This document shows positions 1 through 15,718 of a stretch of 64,000 bases of DNA, piece after piece. Position 1 is the first letter of the stretch, and each line of letters starts with the position of its first letter. The position numbers and the translations under genes were made by a program. This DNA is from Isoetes taiwanensis (lineage: Eukaryota; Streptophyta; Lycopodiopsida; Isoetales; Isoetaceae), in NCBI GenBank assembly GCA_021234155.1, contig JAJEKV010000231.1:188001-252000 (forward strand), written 5' to 3'. The notes under the pieces were generated by a model. That model worked only from the letters and a program-made list of their open reading frames with translations. It had not been told where the DNA came from and ran no database searches.

Positions 1-360
1 TGAAAGACGAATACCACACCCTTCAGAGCTATCCCGCATATGGTGACATTTGGATATGCTATGCTGAGTTGGTTCGTCCTGGCCAGCCCTTGCATGAGAT
101 GTTGACTACAGCCTCGATACGGATGTTGGGATCATACCTTCAAGAGATCATGGATCGCCGAGATTAGCTCGGTCCTCGGGCACTTGCCTGATATGTGTAC
201 ATATTTCTTTCCCTCCATGATAGATGTTTGTATAGTTTGACAATAACCCTATTTCTGTCATGCCTTCGGGGCGGGGGTTTTTTAACCCGGACAGTAATAT
301 GCTTGCTGCGCCTCCTTTTTTGGTCCCATAGGCCAATTGGTCTCCATGGACGACAAAAAC
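1..360 (-). repeat. Dispersed ~370 bp repeat, copy 1
   Basis: Reverse-complement copy of sequence also present at about 58,432-58,800 and 63,641-64,000. The first bases match the complement of the last bases of the window, and both share the block reading (on this strand) ggtctccat near the other end. It contains a conserved motif with the run ggggttttttaaccc at 270-290. The right edge runs into a pentanucleotide tail, as at the 3' end of a retroposon. No ORF of substance. Confidence 0.8.
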
Positions 361-478
361 TCTATTCTATTCTATTCTATTCTATTCTATTCTATTCTAT
401 TCTATTCTATTCTATTCTATTCTATTTTATTCTATTCTATTCTATTCTATTCTATTCTATTCTATTCTATTCTATTCT
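361..478 (+). repeat. (TTCTA)n pentanucleotide microsatellite
   Basis: About 23 nearly perfect copies of a TTCTA unit with one interruption near 427. It abuts the end of the dispersed repeat, so it may be an expanded retroposon tail. ORFs reading ILFYS repeats through it are artefacts. Confidence 0.97.
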
Positions 479-584
479 TAATGCTTGCTTTCTTAGCAAA
501 CTCTGGGATGTGGGCACTTGAGGACATGTTAAAATGGCACACTACAAGTAAGAAATAAATTTCAACTCACACGAGATCCACAAC

Positions 585-1005
585 GCTACTTGCATGCACA
601 TTTTCCCATGAAGAAGCATTGAGATAGGCAAATGGATTCAGAAGGTATGCAAGGACATGCTCTGTTAGTGTTGCTAACAGGGAGCCATTGAGGATGAATG
701 CCATGCCCTCCAAAATTATCCGACGTTCCACCATATCTGGGCATGCTGTATTGAGTTAGTCCCCCCCTAACTAGTCTACATATGATGTTAGACATGGCCT
801 CAACAGGTTACGGGCATCATATCTTCAAGAGATCACAGATATGTGCACTCAGATATGTCCTCAGACATGGCATTGAGATGTACCCTAGTATATCATTATA
901 CAGTTTATCAAGCAGGCTTATTACTGCCAAGGTTTCTTCCTTTGAAAACCCTTGGGGGTAAGGTTTTTTTAATCCTGACAATAATACCCTTGTTGTTCTC
1001 TCATA
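585..1005 (-). repeat. Diverged second copy of the dispersed repeat
   Basis: Recognisably related to 1-360: shared blocks include catatctgggcatgctgtattgag near 731-757 (catatttgg..atgctatgctgag in copy 1), a cttcaagagatca block near 822-836, and the conserved motif at about 929-987. It ends directly against LINE coding sequence near 1,010. Confidence 0.65.
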
Positions 1006-1009
1006 GGGG

Positions 1010-2900
<1,891 letters not shown>

Positions 2901-2903
2901 CCA

Positions 2904-3170
2904 TCATTGTTTTTCCTGGGAGCTCATATTCGACATTTGAAAGTTTGGAGGGGACCCATCAACCAGGAATCTGCAAGCATAAAATAAAGGAGTTTGTTGG
3001 TACTTATCTCCGGCATGCACATTAGCGCCATATTTTGTCAAGATTTTTACTATCTCCGGCATCCCAAGTGAGCAAGCCATCAACCGAAAAAGCGCATCCC
3101 AAGTGAGCAAGCCATCATTAGGTTCAAAACCATTTGATTTGGATTGGCTGACGTGCGAGAATTGTCGCAT
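2904..3170 (-). pseudogene. Ankyrin-repeat protein fragment
   Basis: An 88-codon minus-strand reading frame contains one clear ankyrin repeat: MPEIVKILTKYGANVHAGDK followed by TPLFYACRFL, matching the helix-turn-helix and 'G-A-(N/D)-V' / 'TPL..A' positions of the family. Only about one repeat is present, and a 26 bp direct duplication (aagtgagcaagccatca, 3,066-3,120) disrupts the upstream part. There is no start, neighbouring exon or second repeat, so I read it as an exon fragment or relic. Confidence 0.55.
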
Positions 3171-3350
3171 GACCTTGCGAGGAAGAATTCAAGGTGGTGT
3201 GGCACCCTTGCCTCGGCCTGGGCTGGTGGCCCATCAAAATAAAACCGCCTTTACATTTGTTGAAGCGAGAAAAGAAAGCATAAGCGCCAAGGTCCGAGCT
3301 TCCAAGAGCTTCTTTGCTGCCCATGCGGTAATTATATTATTGGTTTCTTG

Positions 3351-5400
3351 ATTTGAGTTTTGGGTTTCGGGAATGTGGCATTTCTTAAAATTGGATCATT
3401 TGATCCGAGTGGAATATGCCTACGGATCGAAATATGCAAGCCAAATATGTCTCCTCCAAAATCTAGAAGCCGAATACCTCTTGACGATCATCTGGGCCGA
3501 ATACCCCTATAACCAAGCTGTAAATCCATCGCATATGAATCGATCATGAATCCTACATAGTCACACTAAACCTTGAGACTTATTCAACTTCTTGTACAAT
3601 AAATCTATGCTTAAAAAAAACCTAATACCCAAGTCCAAATCGGGAGCCAATAAATGCACCGTAAAAACCTCATGGAATTGAATGTTTGAACGTGATAAAA
3701 TGAAGATGCAACAAAATATTATGGACAAAATGGATAAAAAAAAATTGTGGATGTAACAAAATGACATTGCACTTGCCACCTCACTGCCTTATTTGATAAA
3801 GCATAGGCCTCTAATTAATGCATTGCCACCTCACTACTTTATTTAATTAAGGTATAATTAATGCATTGCCACCTATACATGCTCTTTACGATAGTATTCA
3901 TAGCCATAATTGCCACCTCATGCAGGGGCAGTATGATCCAATGGCATCTAACGTGCCATCTCACCACCTTGAAAGACAACGGCTAGATACAATATGTTAC
4001 ATACCTATGCAATGAAGACTTCCTTAAATGCTCGACCATAGGACTAGAACGCAATGATGTAAAATTCCATTAGGGGCTTTTTAAGAAATAAAAAACACAA
4101 ATGGCAGTTTTACATTTTCTCAAAATTAAAGAGGTTATTGATGAAAAAGGCTTGCGACCAAGATCGTGATATACTAAGGCCAATAAACTAAATTCGGATT
4201 TTATATGTGTCAAGTAGCGCCAACGCAATTAGTAGCACCAAAGCAACTAGGTTTTAAAGTAAAACTGGCTATATGCTTTCCTATATTGAAGGTTGACATT
4301 AAATGCTTTCTTACAATCTCTGATAGCTGCATCATAATTCCAGACTATGTGTGAGCACTGCCTAGAGACATGATCATTTATGTGTTTAATAGCATTGTAA
4401 CCACAGAATTGAAATGGCTAAATCGCTTTAGCTCTTCCTTTGCTTTCGCTTAACAAAACCAATGGAACAACAACTCGGCCTTTCACCAATTTGAGCCCTG
4501 AGATGCAGTATTATTACCCTAGTACAGATAGAGAAGAATTGCGATAAAGCATGCAAATCTCTAAAGTGGATCTGGGCGAATGATAAGCAGTTTCGCAAAA
4601 GCGTAGAATCATAGATACCTCTGACTTGGGTTTAAAATCTATTCTGAAAAACTACAGAGCATGGAAGCATCTAAAAGCCCAGCATAAATCTAAAAGGCGA
4701 AGAAATCACTAAAAGCGACTTCGTGGGGAAATGCGAGGCAAAGTAAGAAAAACTACTTGTCAAGAAAAATAAAAAAAACCACCTTGCATTCAAGCAAACA
4801 CACACGGACCTATAAAGGCCAATCAAACACACAATTTGGGCATGGTACTCTGGTTATGCTTAGGCTGATCAAACAAACCTCTGTAAAAGAAAAGGCCGGC
4901 TTATCAAGAAAAATCAAACAAACGGAAACGTTAGAAAGTCATGATGGAAAAAAGGAAATGTACAAATTCTGCGATTCGATTGAAAGGAGGACAAACTTAC
5001 ATAGAACGACTCAAAGACATGCAACAAAATTATTAGTATCCAACACTTAAATAAATTCCAAGCATCAAGGTAATGTAATAGCCCACATCAAAAGTCTGCC
5101 TCCTCGCACTAAAAAGGCGTGCGTAGGGGCACCGATTTGCCCAGATTATTGTGTCTCTAAAGATGTTAAATATCAATGCTAGAAACCATATGCAACAAAA
5201 ACAAACAAAATGAAGAGCTAGAAAACTAACAAATTACGCATGGGAATGGAAACAACTTTCAAGATCAAAGCTCACCACAAATAACCCGCTAGTATTTGGT
5301 GAAAAGGGACAATAAAAAAAGAGAGTCGTTAGTTTGCAAACATGTAAGGCGAGATCAACAAACACATCTATAACAATGTTCCACCATCCACAAAATCAAT
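3351..5400. other. No gene recognised; short local repeats
   Basis: AT-rich single-copy-looking DNA. Around 3,770-3,960 the phrase attgccacct recurs four times, three of them as tgcattgccacct or close variants. The 97-codon ORF at 4,757-5,050 (+) has plant-like composition but no domain I recognise and no supporting signals. Confidence 0.5.
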
Positions 5401-5407
5401 AAACTCC

Positions 5408-5886
5408 TTACTTACATGGAGCTTTACGGCAACCTTTCCAATTGAGAGAATACACCGAACTTGGAAATCTTACGAGAACTAACCCAACGACCACTAAGAT
5501 GGACATATAAGCCTTCCTCTTCTTTGTCGAGAATAATATGAAGATGACACGCCGCCATTCCCTTTTGGTTTTTCTTTGCGCTCTACAGCTCCATTTACGA
5601 TATCGATTCGTACCATTCCCAACAGTAGTTACATTTGAATTCTGGGAAGCGATGGGCATAGATGAAACAGTTACGGGTCTAGCGAAAACTACACTTTTAT
5701 AGCCCAAAGACTTGCAACCACCGTAAACCTGCGCAAAGCAGCACGCGTTTGGAGTAAATGACACTTTGCTTTTCTCGGCTCTGAAGCACCGGACATAGAT
5801 TCAAAGAATGGCTCTTTGCTCTTCATCTTGCTTTTGCGCAGTTCTTGAATCTCAATAGGAACTTGCCGGTTTGTTACACCGCACAA
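5408..5886 (-). other. Unidentified overlapping minus-strand ORFs
   Basis: Two minus-strand frames, 5,689-5,886 and 5,408-5,764, could be joined exons. The second is rich in Ser, Thr and Lys/Arg and includes one hydrophobic stretch (about residues 88-103, AYMSILVVVGLVLVRF). A plastid or membrane protein relic is possible but I do not recognise a family. It may also be chance. Confidence 0.2.
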
Positions 5887-8230
5887 TATTTTGTAATATG
5901 TTGATGGAAGAAGACAAACACTATCAAAATTTAGATTCTACAACCAAGCATGCAGAGGGTTGGTTAGAAATGAAGGAACGGCAAAATAAAATGTGGGCAC
6001 AGCTTTGTTTGCCCAAATACTCGTTCTTTTTCTTTTATATGTCCGTCCAACGAGTAATCCAAGCATTTTAAAATGCAAATGAGTGTGCAAATAATGCAAA
6101 TAGAACTAAAAGATCCATGAAGTGTGCCGCCAAGGAAAATCCTAGTTGTCCGCCACATATATCTATTTAAAGTGAGGGATATCGAATTAAACATCCTCAA
6201 GATAGAAATGGGCGGAAGAACTGAATTTGAGAGAGAAGCAGCAGTTTAGGGGTAAAATACCTACTTCTTTCCGCTATGCAATAGCTTTACTTCTATTCTG
6301 AGATCCAACTGCACATTTAAAACGGTTCTTGTGAAACTCCCTCCCTTTTTCTCCAAGTCTTCAAAAGCGTGGTTTTAATCGTAGGCATAATTGCTCTAAC
6401 TTGATCCACCGTACATGCATAATCAATTACGCTCTTCAAACCGGGTAGAGAACCGCAAGCGGTGAAAAAAGTTAACGAAAAGCTTGCCTTTTGCATACAT
6501 TTTGCATCAAAACCTTCGGATAATTTAAATCAAGCAAAATACCGACCACGGTCGGATTTGAGAAAAAAAACAGTCCAAACTGTATTGTTGAAGCTCCACT
6601 ATGGAGTATCGGTGAGGCCGGGCAAACCGCAGATGAAGGAATACATGGCATTTAAGTAGGCTGCAACATGATGCCGATGCTTTCCAAAGAAAAAGAAAAC
6701 CGAAGTCCGCAGTTGGAATAGGTGCCGTCAACAAATCTGGCAAAACATCTTTGAGATTCTCGTATTCATCGCTACAATGAAATTATTTAATAACACGACC
6801 TGATCTTCGTCTTCCATTAAGAGACGCATTCGGACAACTTATATCTTCAAATTTCGAGAGTATCCAACTTCATTGCGATGGTATCATATGACCATTGTAT
6901 AAGATTCACCTATGAACCATGAAAATCACAAAGTAATTATGAATCCTATTGCCGATGGAATGTTAAGCTTACCAAAGATGTGCCCGCACCAAGTTTCCTC
7001 GTCATTTCTTTGTAAAGAAAGAAATATAACTTGGATAACAACCTCATTTAATTTGGATCCAAACAAAAGATAAATCGGTCCATCTTTGTTTTTTTGTAAT
7101 AGTGTTTGTAAAAAGCGATTGGAATCGATCTTTGGGTGTAAATGTGTGTGCAATGCTCGGTTGGAGCCAACTCATGGCAAAAGGCATCGAGGTCTGCCAT
7201 TCTAAGCTTCTATAAAATATCCGCCATGTCTCGCCTCCCGATTTAAACAGGCCTCAAGTTTTGCAAAAACACAAAAGGCATAAAGCCTAGCTTCACATGC
7301 CTGAGATACATTTGCCATGTTGGCATGAGCACAAAAAGGCCAAACCTGCAGCCATATTGGGCTTGCCCACCAAGCTTAATGGAAGCTCTAAAATTAAGTC
7401 TAAGTACGTACCCAAATAAATTAAGTCATATATGCATCAAGAAGAGCAACACAATCTGCTTGAGCGGATAGAATGATCACCAATTAAATTATCGACTGCA
7501 GAACAGATAGAATGATCACCAATTAAATTATCGTCCTTCTAACATCAAACATACCCTGTTTCTTGTAAGTAAAACCATCGGGCACACCCCCTTGAGGCAA
7601 AACATAAAGTGAACTAACCTCATTTTGCAAAGACGTTGTACTCGCGGACATGTATTATGCACGATAGCCATATTATGTCTTTTGTTATTGCTCAACATCT
7701 TTGAACAATCAGAAATAAACTCGACACATGGCACATGTATGGTCCTTCAGGAGCAACTTTAAGCATCGCCAAACTTCCTCGTAAACCCAGACTTTATGAT
7801 TTATTATCCTTGGAATGGCTAAAACTTTGGCACCATATATTCTTGCCCATTGATTCTTGTTGCATCACAATGTTGTCCTGAAAAAAGAATATAAATTGAT
7901 GAGAACATAAGACACAAGCAGCAGAAATTGCAATTCAGGGTTAAACATTTGCGGTTCAATCCCTAAATCGCTAGTCTAGCCCTCATCTCAAACCAGGTTC
8001 GGCTTCGTAAGCCGACGGGCTTCTATTGGCGACTCCGACAAAGATTAGGCAAAAAGCCTTTCCAAATAAGGTTGTGGTATACGATTTTTCAACACGGAGC
8101 TACATTGACATGATTAAAGAAGTGAAGAAACAAAAGAGACTGAGGGACGGGAAAGATGCAAGCGGCTAAAACTTTGTCCATCCAAAATGTTTGCTAAATG
8201 GAATTTCTACTCTTACGAGCATGATTCCGA
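5887..8230. other. Unresolved region with weak minus-strand ORFs and a tandem duplication
   Basis: Minus-strand ORFs at 6,525-6,743 and 6,926-7,153 (containing DGPIYLLFGSKLNEVVIQV) look like possible exon remains of one gene but match no family I know. A ~36 bp unit (gatagaatgatcaccaattaaattatcg) is tandemly duplicated at 7,466-7,532. Nothing else is supported. Confidence 0.35.
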
Positions 8231-8329
8231 TAGGCTAGTCTCCACATAAATGGAAAAAATAAAGATGAATACTCACACCTTTTCTACAACCGATTTCTGC
8301 TTTGTCAATACTGGACCCGAACTTTCCAC

Positions 8330-9290
8330 CATATGGCGCCAAAGAATAAATCCAAATAATTCCATTCCATACCGCGACAATGGCTCCCATCTTGAACACA
8401 TCCTTCAATTCCACATATCCATTTTGCAAAAGACCAAGAAGAGTGAGTGTGCGAAACTAAATCAAACCAGCATAACCTAACATTAAAGAGGAGAAAAGAA
8501 TATCACTCTACCACCACGACCCTCTTAAACCATAGCAAAGTACAACACAAAATCCTAATTCAAATTGAGAAATAGATGATCTCACCTCCATAATATACAA
8601 ATACCGCCACTTCTTTGTAATGGGTGAGGGCCCCAAACAGATTAGTGTTGTATGCTAAAGCTAGGGCGGCAAAAGCACGCGCTGGAACTCCTGGCTGCAA
8701 GGTGCATTGCTAAAAAAGGTAATATAGCGCCCCAACATGGCGGTTTGACTAGCAAAAGGTAATGGATAAAAAGTAGGAACATTGTAGTATTCCAAAGACA
8801 AGAGCCAATTAACCGAAGCGAATAACATGCCGAATCTTTTACTCACAGAGTCGGACATCCATTGCACAAGACCTAAACTAGCCATACCCACAAGGACAAA
8901 GAAACCACTAAGAGTATCCCATGCAGATTTCTCACTTGGTCATCCCAGCTTGAGAACGCTTCAGCAGCCAGAATAGAAAGCCCTAGCATAGCTGCAACCA
9001 CGCTTTGGAATTCCTAATGAGTCAACTTTGCAACAAAATCAATATTTCAAAATGAAATGAGAACATCGAGTGCAACATAGATACTGAGAGAGAAAATTGA
9101 GTGGAGGGTCGTTTGCATACCCAAGAACCCAAAGGGTAATGACCCCAAAAACATCGTTGCAACCATTACCCATTCATTCTTTTTAGAGGACCCATTGCCT
9201 TGAGCTTTTTTACGCCAATGCAGGTGCTTCTGTGTATCTTTGATCTTTGGGGATATAAATTGTACAATGAAATTGGAACCATGTCATCCG
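8330..9290 (-). pseudogene. Plastid dicarboxylate (2-oxoglutarate/malate) translocator pseudogene
   Basis: C-terminal half of a DiT/SODiT transporter, which exchanges dicarboxylates across the chloroplast inner envelope. Reading down the minus strand: ISLYNLYP and TEAPALA (9,285-9,210), KKNEWVMVATM (9,190-9,160), SVVAAMLGLSIL (about 9,000-8,965), FFVLVGMASLGLVQWMSD (8,910-8,850), FASQTAMLG (about 8,750), ALALAYNTNLFGALTHY (8,680-8,630) and GYVELKDVFKMGAI...NAIIW-like (8,420-8,360). These follow family order, but each junction needs a frame change, and the C-terminal FWWKFLGLY is replaced by unrelated residues. The N-terminal membrane half is not seen upstream. A decayed gene copy is most likely; uncorrected indels could exaggerate the damage. 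Confidence 0.75.
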
Positions 9291-9299
9291 GGGGCCTTC

Positions 9300-10860
9300 A
9301 CATTGGTCCGCATGGTCAAGTAGGTAAGCACACTCCATTAGTCGTGCATATCTAACAATGTGCATATAACCTCATCTGCTAAAATGAATTTAAATAAGTG
9401 TAAAATGAAAATTACAGCCATAATTTCTGCTCAAAATACTCGAATTGTAGCATAAGATTGAATGGCAAAAGCAAATCCATACCTTGGTTTGATCTACGTT
9501 GGAAAATAGAAGCTTATTTTAACCCAATCGCCAAATAGTTAAATATTTCAGAGCCTGTGCTTACGTTACACCCGGATCTTGCGATTCGGGCCATTATTAT
9601 CATCTTTGAGTTCTTTAAGGTTGACAACCAGCTTATCCATCCCTCATCAAGCAACTATAAATTTCTGAGCTACCGATTCTATGCCCATCCCAGCTTAGGG
9701 TTGATAGAAGGATCAGAGAACTAAAAAACTTGCGAAACTCCCTTACTGCAAAACAAAGATGAATAAGAATTAGAAGCCCAAAATTCGATTTGAATCATAC
9801 TTAAGCGCCAATAATATAGAGCAAAGGGTAAACTTTACAGATCATAGCAGAGATTGATCAGCAAATAGATAAAAAGAAAAGGGTTGAACCACTTTCTAAA
9901 TCAAGCTCCTCTTTATATGCGATCCGGCTTCAATCGCTTTGTTCTTTCACCCGGATGCTAAGCTAAACTACGACTCGATACAAAACAAATATCAATGCCA
10001 CGGCTTGCTTTTTGAGGATTTGCTTGCCCAACAATCATTTTAAGAAATGTGGCCCTATTGCTTGGACCCAAATCCTAAATCAGGTCATTTGGTGGAGAAC
10101 CTAGTCTTTTGGAGAATATAAGATTTTGGGCTTTGTTCAAACGCAGAAGAAAACTGCTCCAACCATTCGTAAAGCGTCGGATTGAACAATGAAGCCCGGA
10201 ATCCATACCTTGTTTTGGCCTACGTTGGAAAATCGAAGTTCAGAGCCCAAGTTTCGCTACGATACCGGAACTTGCGATTCAAAGCCATTATTATTATCTT
10301 TGAGTTCTTAAGGTTGACAACCGGCTTATCCATCCCAACATCATAGCAACTACAAATTGCGCCCTCACCGATTTTATGCCCGGTAGAAATTCCTAAACCG
10401 AATCAGAGCAACCGGGCAAACCGACTTCAGGTGTAAATGGTACAAATACAACTCGCATAAAGGCGGAAATGCGAGTCGTATTTACATTTGAGGTGCATTG
10501 CTCATCATGGAGTCCATCCGTTGAAGCTGTGTCAAGCCTCTATCGGGCGCTTCAATTTTTCGATTTTGCTCTTGCTTTGAGTCGGTTTGCCGCCATAGCT
10601 GTGGCAATGATTAGGATTGAAGAACATCACGACCAAAATAAAGCGGATATGGGAAAAATGATCCAACCGAATGAAATGGAAATTGTGGAAGAGTGGGCGC
10701 CTTGAATTGATTCCCCGCCAAAATCGGCCATGTGCGATATGTGTATGTCGCCATTTTAGGCATTTGTCCAGCCCAATGCTATCGAACACCTCTGTAGGCT
10801 GCAGCAGAATGAATTGATCGAAGAAACATTTCGGATAGAAGGAAAAAACTAGGCTTTCTT
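9300..10860. other. No gene; internal duplication
   Basis: A ~110 bp block starting gccattattat(c/t)atctttgagttc occurs at about 9,590-9,700 and again at about 10,277-10,385, so part of this region is an old duplication. The ORFs at 10,469-10,984 carry no recognisable domain. Confidence 0.5.
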
Positions 10861-10922
10861 CTTTCTTATTTGGAGAACCTTGAGGAGCTCGAAAATCCTG
10901 GACCAATTCGATGGAGAAATCG

Positions 10923-11559
<637 letters not shown>

Positions 11560-11579
11560 TGACCCCTTTATTTGGGGCT

Positions 11580-13095
11580 TCGTGACGCTCGGATCTGGTG
11601 AAGTTGGGATGTTGAACGACCTCAGGAGTGCGCACATCTCTAGCTCGAATTTTTTCTATACTACATGTGACTTAGCTTTCCGGCTTAATTCTTCTCGTGT
11701 GATTCTCATTTTTGCCATCTCGTTCTCTTTTGATTCAATTGTGTTTAAGCTTGCCGGATTTGAGTTGGGTATCTCTAATTTGGGTTCACAAAATTGTTTT
11801 TTTCCTTTCTTTTGTTTTACGGTAGCCCAATTACTTACGTAATTACGGGCTTTTGTCTCTGGGCATGGATTTTTTGTATGAAAGCAAGAATCGCCTTTGA
11901 ATTTGTAGAAACCGGATGCCATTCCGAGGCAAGGTCTCTTCTTTTGCCATGTGCCATCTCTTCTTCATTTGAGCTCCTCCCACCATCTGTTTTCTTGCAA
12001 GGCGGGTTTCGCATTTTTTCGACCCTTGCTTTGTATTTTTGTGATGTGGTGCTCTGGATCGTCCACAGATCCGCAGATCGGTGGTTACTAGGTTTTAGTA
12101 TCTCGTTGGAGCTTGAGCAAGATCCGAGATATGTTATATGTGGTAGATTAGTCGGAGGCGGTTTAGTGTTGGGACATCACACCTTAGTACTAGGTCGACC
12201 TTAAGAACCGGTCTCTCTGTAACATCCATGCATTTAGTTGATATTTTTATTTTATGTCTAGGGTTGGCATTTCCTTTGAAGTTATTGGATTGGAGCTCTT
12301 GGTTGGCAAAATTGTGGTATCTTGAATGTCCTCCCATTTATGTTCTTTATGCATGGAAGAGATGGATATAACGGATCGGCATTTGAGACCCCGCCATTGT
12401 GGTTACCAGGTAAATATTAGTCTGTGGTGTTTATTTCGGGGAGAATTTTAAACGGGTGTTTATTTAGAAAATGTAGTTTATGTTGTTTAATTAGTTAGTG
12501 ATTGACAAGATTTTTTAAAAACGGATCTTGATTCAAAAGGTGGTCTAGCTTTTAGTGGAGCTTTCAAGGACTCAAGCTAAATAAACCACAAAGATACATG
12601 AAGTTTAGAAATCTGACCTTTATATTGACTTAATTCTTATCCGAATCACACTTCCAACAGCTTATTGGGAATCCTTGCGTAAATGACACCAATAGGAAAT
12701 TCTTCACAATGAGATATTGTCTTTTCAATATTTAAGCTTGCAAAATAGGAAGACCACGGATATTGGGTTTGCAAATGGAAGCGTAACATGTTTTTTGTGA
12801 CTCATTTTTGTATGGGGCTGGAATGGATGCATTGCCTGAGAGATGTAGAAGCAGAGAGCAGGCGGCGGCTCCATTATGGTTTGTTAACCAACCTAGCCTC
12901 GCCATTAGACTCTTGCTTGTCTCTTGATTATTTACCTTGGTTACTTTTATCTTTCTTAGTTTTTGCAGACCCTGCTCTACATGCCATTTGCACATTACTA
13001 ACATGGAGGAAATCTCAGGTACATTTTCTAAATTATGTATCCATCTCTAGCTGGAGCTTGCTTGATTCTTTTGCGCGACTTCTCAACTACAAACA
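11580..13095. other. No gene recognised
   Basis: Several ORFs (11,794-12,204 and 12,788-13,285 on +) have hydrophobic, low-information translations without family motifs. I see no splice-consistent gene. Confidence 0.45.
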
Positions 13096-13098
13096 TGG

Positions 13099-13430
13099 GC
13101 ATAACTCCCAAATTGAAGCTCTGTTTTATGCAGGAACATCCATTGGAAAGGTCTTTGGAAGGTCCACAATTGATGCTAGGCGTCCATTTTCCAAATTCCT
13201 AGCAGAAATGGGCCAAAAACTGTGCCAAATCAGGCAATGTCTTTGCTGCCACATTTTTTACAGTTGGGTAGACATATGGCCATAACTCCAAAACGAAAGC
13301 TCTATTTTCTCGCGACAGAACATCCGGCGGAAAGGTCACCTGGAAGATCCACAATTGATGCTAGGCATCCATTTTCCAAATTCTTAGCATAAATGGGCTA
13401 AAAAACAGTGCCAAATGATCTAATGTCTTC
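13099..13430 (+). repeat. Two-copy tandem repeat, ~183 bp period
   Basis: The unit beginning cataactcc(c)aaa..gaagctct at 13,099 is repeated from 13,282. Shared text includes ccacaattgatgctaggc and tccattttccaaattc. It accounts for much of the ORF at 12,788-13,285. Confidence 0.85.
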
Positions 13431-15423
13431 GCTTGGCTCGAAAGGCGGTGAGGTATATGAAAACATATTAGCCCCGGACTCCAAGATTTTTCTTTGAATT
13501 TTATTATTCTCTTCTATCTGCAGATCCTCTTGGAGCAACATATATCGAGAAGGTTTTTTTCCTTCAAGGTTGTACTTATGTTAACTTTGCGGAATCTGGA
13601 GAGAGACTACTTGATTGAGCCACATGATTAATCGCAATATATAATGCAACTCTGCCTTTAAGGTACAAAATTGGGATGGTAACATGTATTTGAGATTATG
13701 TTGTCTTTGGAATATGCAAAGTGATGGATCCAATGTCCAGGGTTCCGTTTACGTTCTAGCTTTTATTAATGTAGATATGTTTATGTTCTAGCTTTTATTA
13801 ATGTAGATGGCAGATGTTTGTCTTCAAAATTGTGTTGTCAATCCAAATGTGAGGTTTATTAACCCAGTAATTCGGAGATTTTACTCGCAACCGTTGAATT
13901 TCATGCGGACATTTCTCCTCGGCTAGTTTTCAAGCACGTGAGTGCTTCAAAATTTTAAAGTTTGCTCGCTTACGTGGCTCGAACAAGATTTACCATCTTG
14001 GTATTTAAATATAATATTTGGATTTAAACCTCTTTTTAGATAAAGTCGTTTCGGGCATAATGACTCGGAATGAGCATTAAATGCCATGATAGTTTTTTTT
14101 TCGGGGTTCAAAAACTCCGCAGACCTTCACCGGATAATTTTCCGCCTACATAAAATATGCATAAAATATGTACAGGATATATTCATAACAAGATACAAAT
14201 ATCGGATTTTACATTAAACAACGTTTTTTTTTCTATCGGATTTTTTCCGCATCCAAAATTTTAGACCAGCAATTTCTAAAGTGGACCGGATAAACAAAGG
14301 GTTTATCCGGTATTTTTGAACCACGGTTTCTTTGATGGCAATCGGCTGAATAATTTCTCATTTGCCAATACTCCATTTACGTGAAGGTTGCTTGAGAAAA
14401 GAAATATCATGAATCCAAATCTATTACCATATGCAACCCCGGGTTCGCTTTTGTGATGTATTTTATTGTGGCTTATTTAACAAAGTAGTAGACCTTTCTT
14501 TTTGTGATCACCAGAGATTCGGGGCATGCAATGATCATATATGATAAAATTTGGATGGCATAGTTATGGTGGAATGTTTACTTATTGCTATATGAAAAAT
14601 TGATATCTTTTTGCGAGTTTATCCGGGCACACAAGTGTTGTTGAATCTGTGGCTTTTGATGTAGCAGAGGATAACCGACCCCATTGGAACATCGCGTGCT
14701 TCACATGCCATGTCGCTCTAGCTCCACGTAACCTAGGAAAGGTAAAGAGAATTAAGTTGTTGGGGATATTATTGTTCTAGAGTTGCTTGCGTTCTTTCCA
14801 ATTGTTGCCATGGAGTGCATGCATGCAATAAAAAATCAGAATGGTGTGTCGACGACCAACGGACCGTATCTAGCATGCAAAATTGCAAGGCATTACGCCT
14901 ATAGCTTATCGTGCCAAAATAGTCAATCTGTCGAAAAATTTTGCTCGGCATATTCTTAGACCAAAACATTTGTTTAAGATATATTGAGCATGTTGTGCAT
15001 TTGAGATTACAAATTAAATTGTTGTATTTGAGATTACAAATTAAATTGTTGTTGGAAGTTAAAACGATTGCCTTATCGGCCACGACATGGAATCGGAGAT
15101 AAAGCAGTAAAGCTTTTGATCTCTTCTGACATGATTGACATGATTTACTCTTAAATAAAGAAGTAAGTTAAGTCTGACGATCTTGAAGTAGTTTACACTA
15201 GAAGCCATTAATCATGAAATGAAATTCTCGCAGTGGAAGATGGTGATACACTATGAATTGTGTTGCGGGCATGTTCTATTAGTAACAACATTGATGGCGT
15301 AAAGCGTTGAAAAAACCTCAATGACATAACAATTGCATTCCACAATCACCACGGCAAAGCTAAGGGGATTGCCATTTGCATTCCATTTGAGCCGGACTGT
15401 CTAAAAGCGAATCGGTTGGCCAG
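13431..15423. other. No gene; short tandem duplications
   Basis: AT-rich DNA. A ~35 bp duplication (tctagcttttattaatgtagat) lies at 13,753-13,808, and a 28 bp duplication (tttgagattacaaattaaattgttg) at 15,000-15,051. The minus-strand ORF 14,769-15,083 spans the latter and is not convincing. Confidence 0.5.
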
Positions 15424-15718
15424 ATGCTAAATGATAATTTAGATTTGAATGCAGATAGGGCTTATTCTTATCAAATCTTGCAACAGGAGCTCCTCTTTGT
15501 AGGGCAGCTAGATCGGGCCACAAAGATAAGAGGGCAGATACTGCCATTAATTTTTTCATGGCGTGACAACCATCCGCTAGGGCGGGCTTTGCATATCAGA
15601 TTTTGGAGTTCTTCTCAAAGTGTGCATTAATATCTCAAAGATGTTGGCGTATCCACTTGGCACGGTTAGTGATTATTCTGCCTAAATTCGAATTAACCTT
15701 TGTGACAGTGATTGAGAT

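Noticed and set aside
361-521. ORFs of repeated ILFYS residues on the plus strand
   Set aside because: They are translations of the (TTCTA)n microsatellite.
12788-13285. 165-codon plus-strand ORF as a gene
   Set aside because: Half of it is the 183 bp tandem repeat; no domain, no promoter or splice support.
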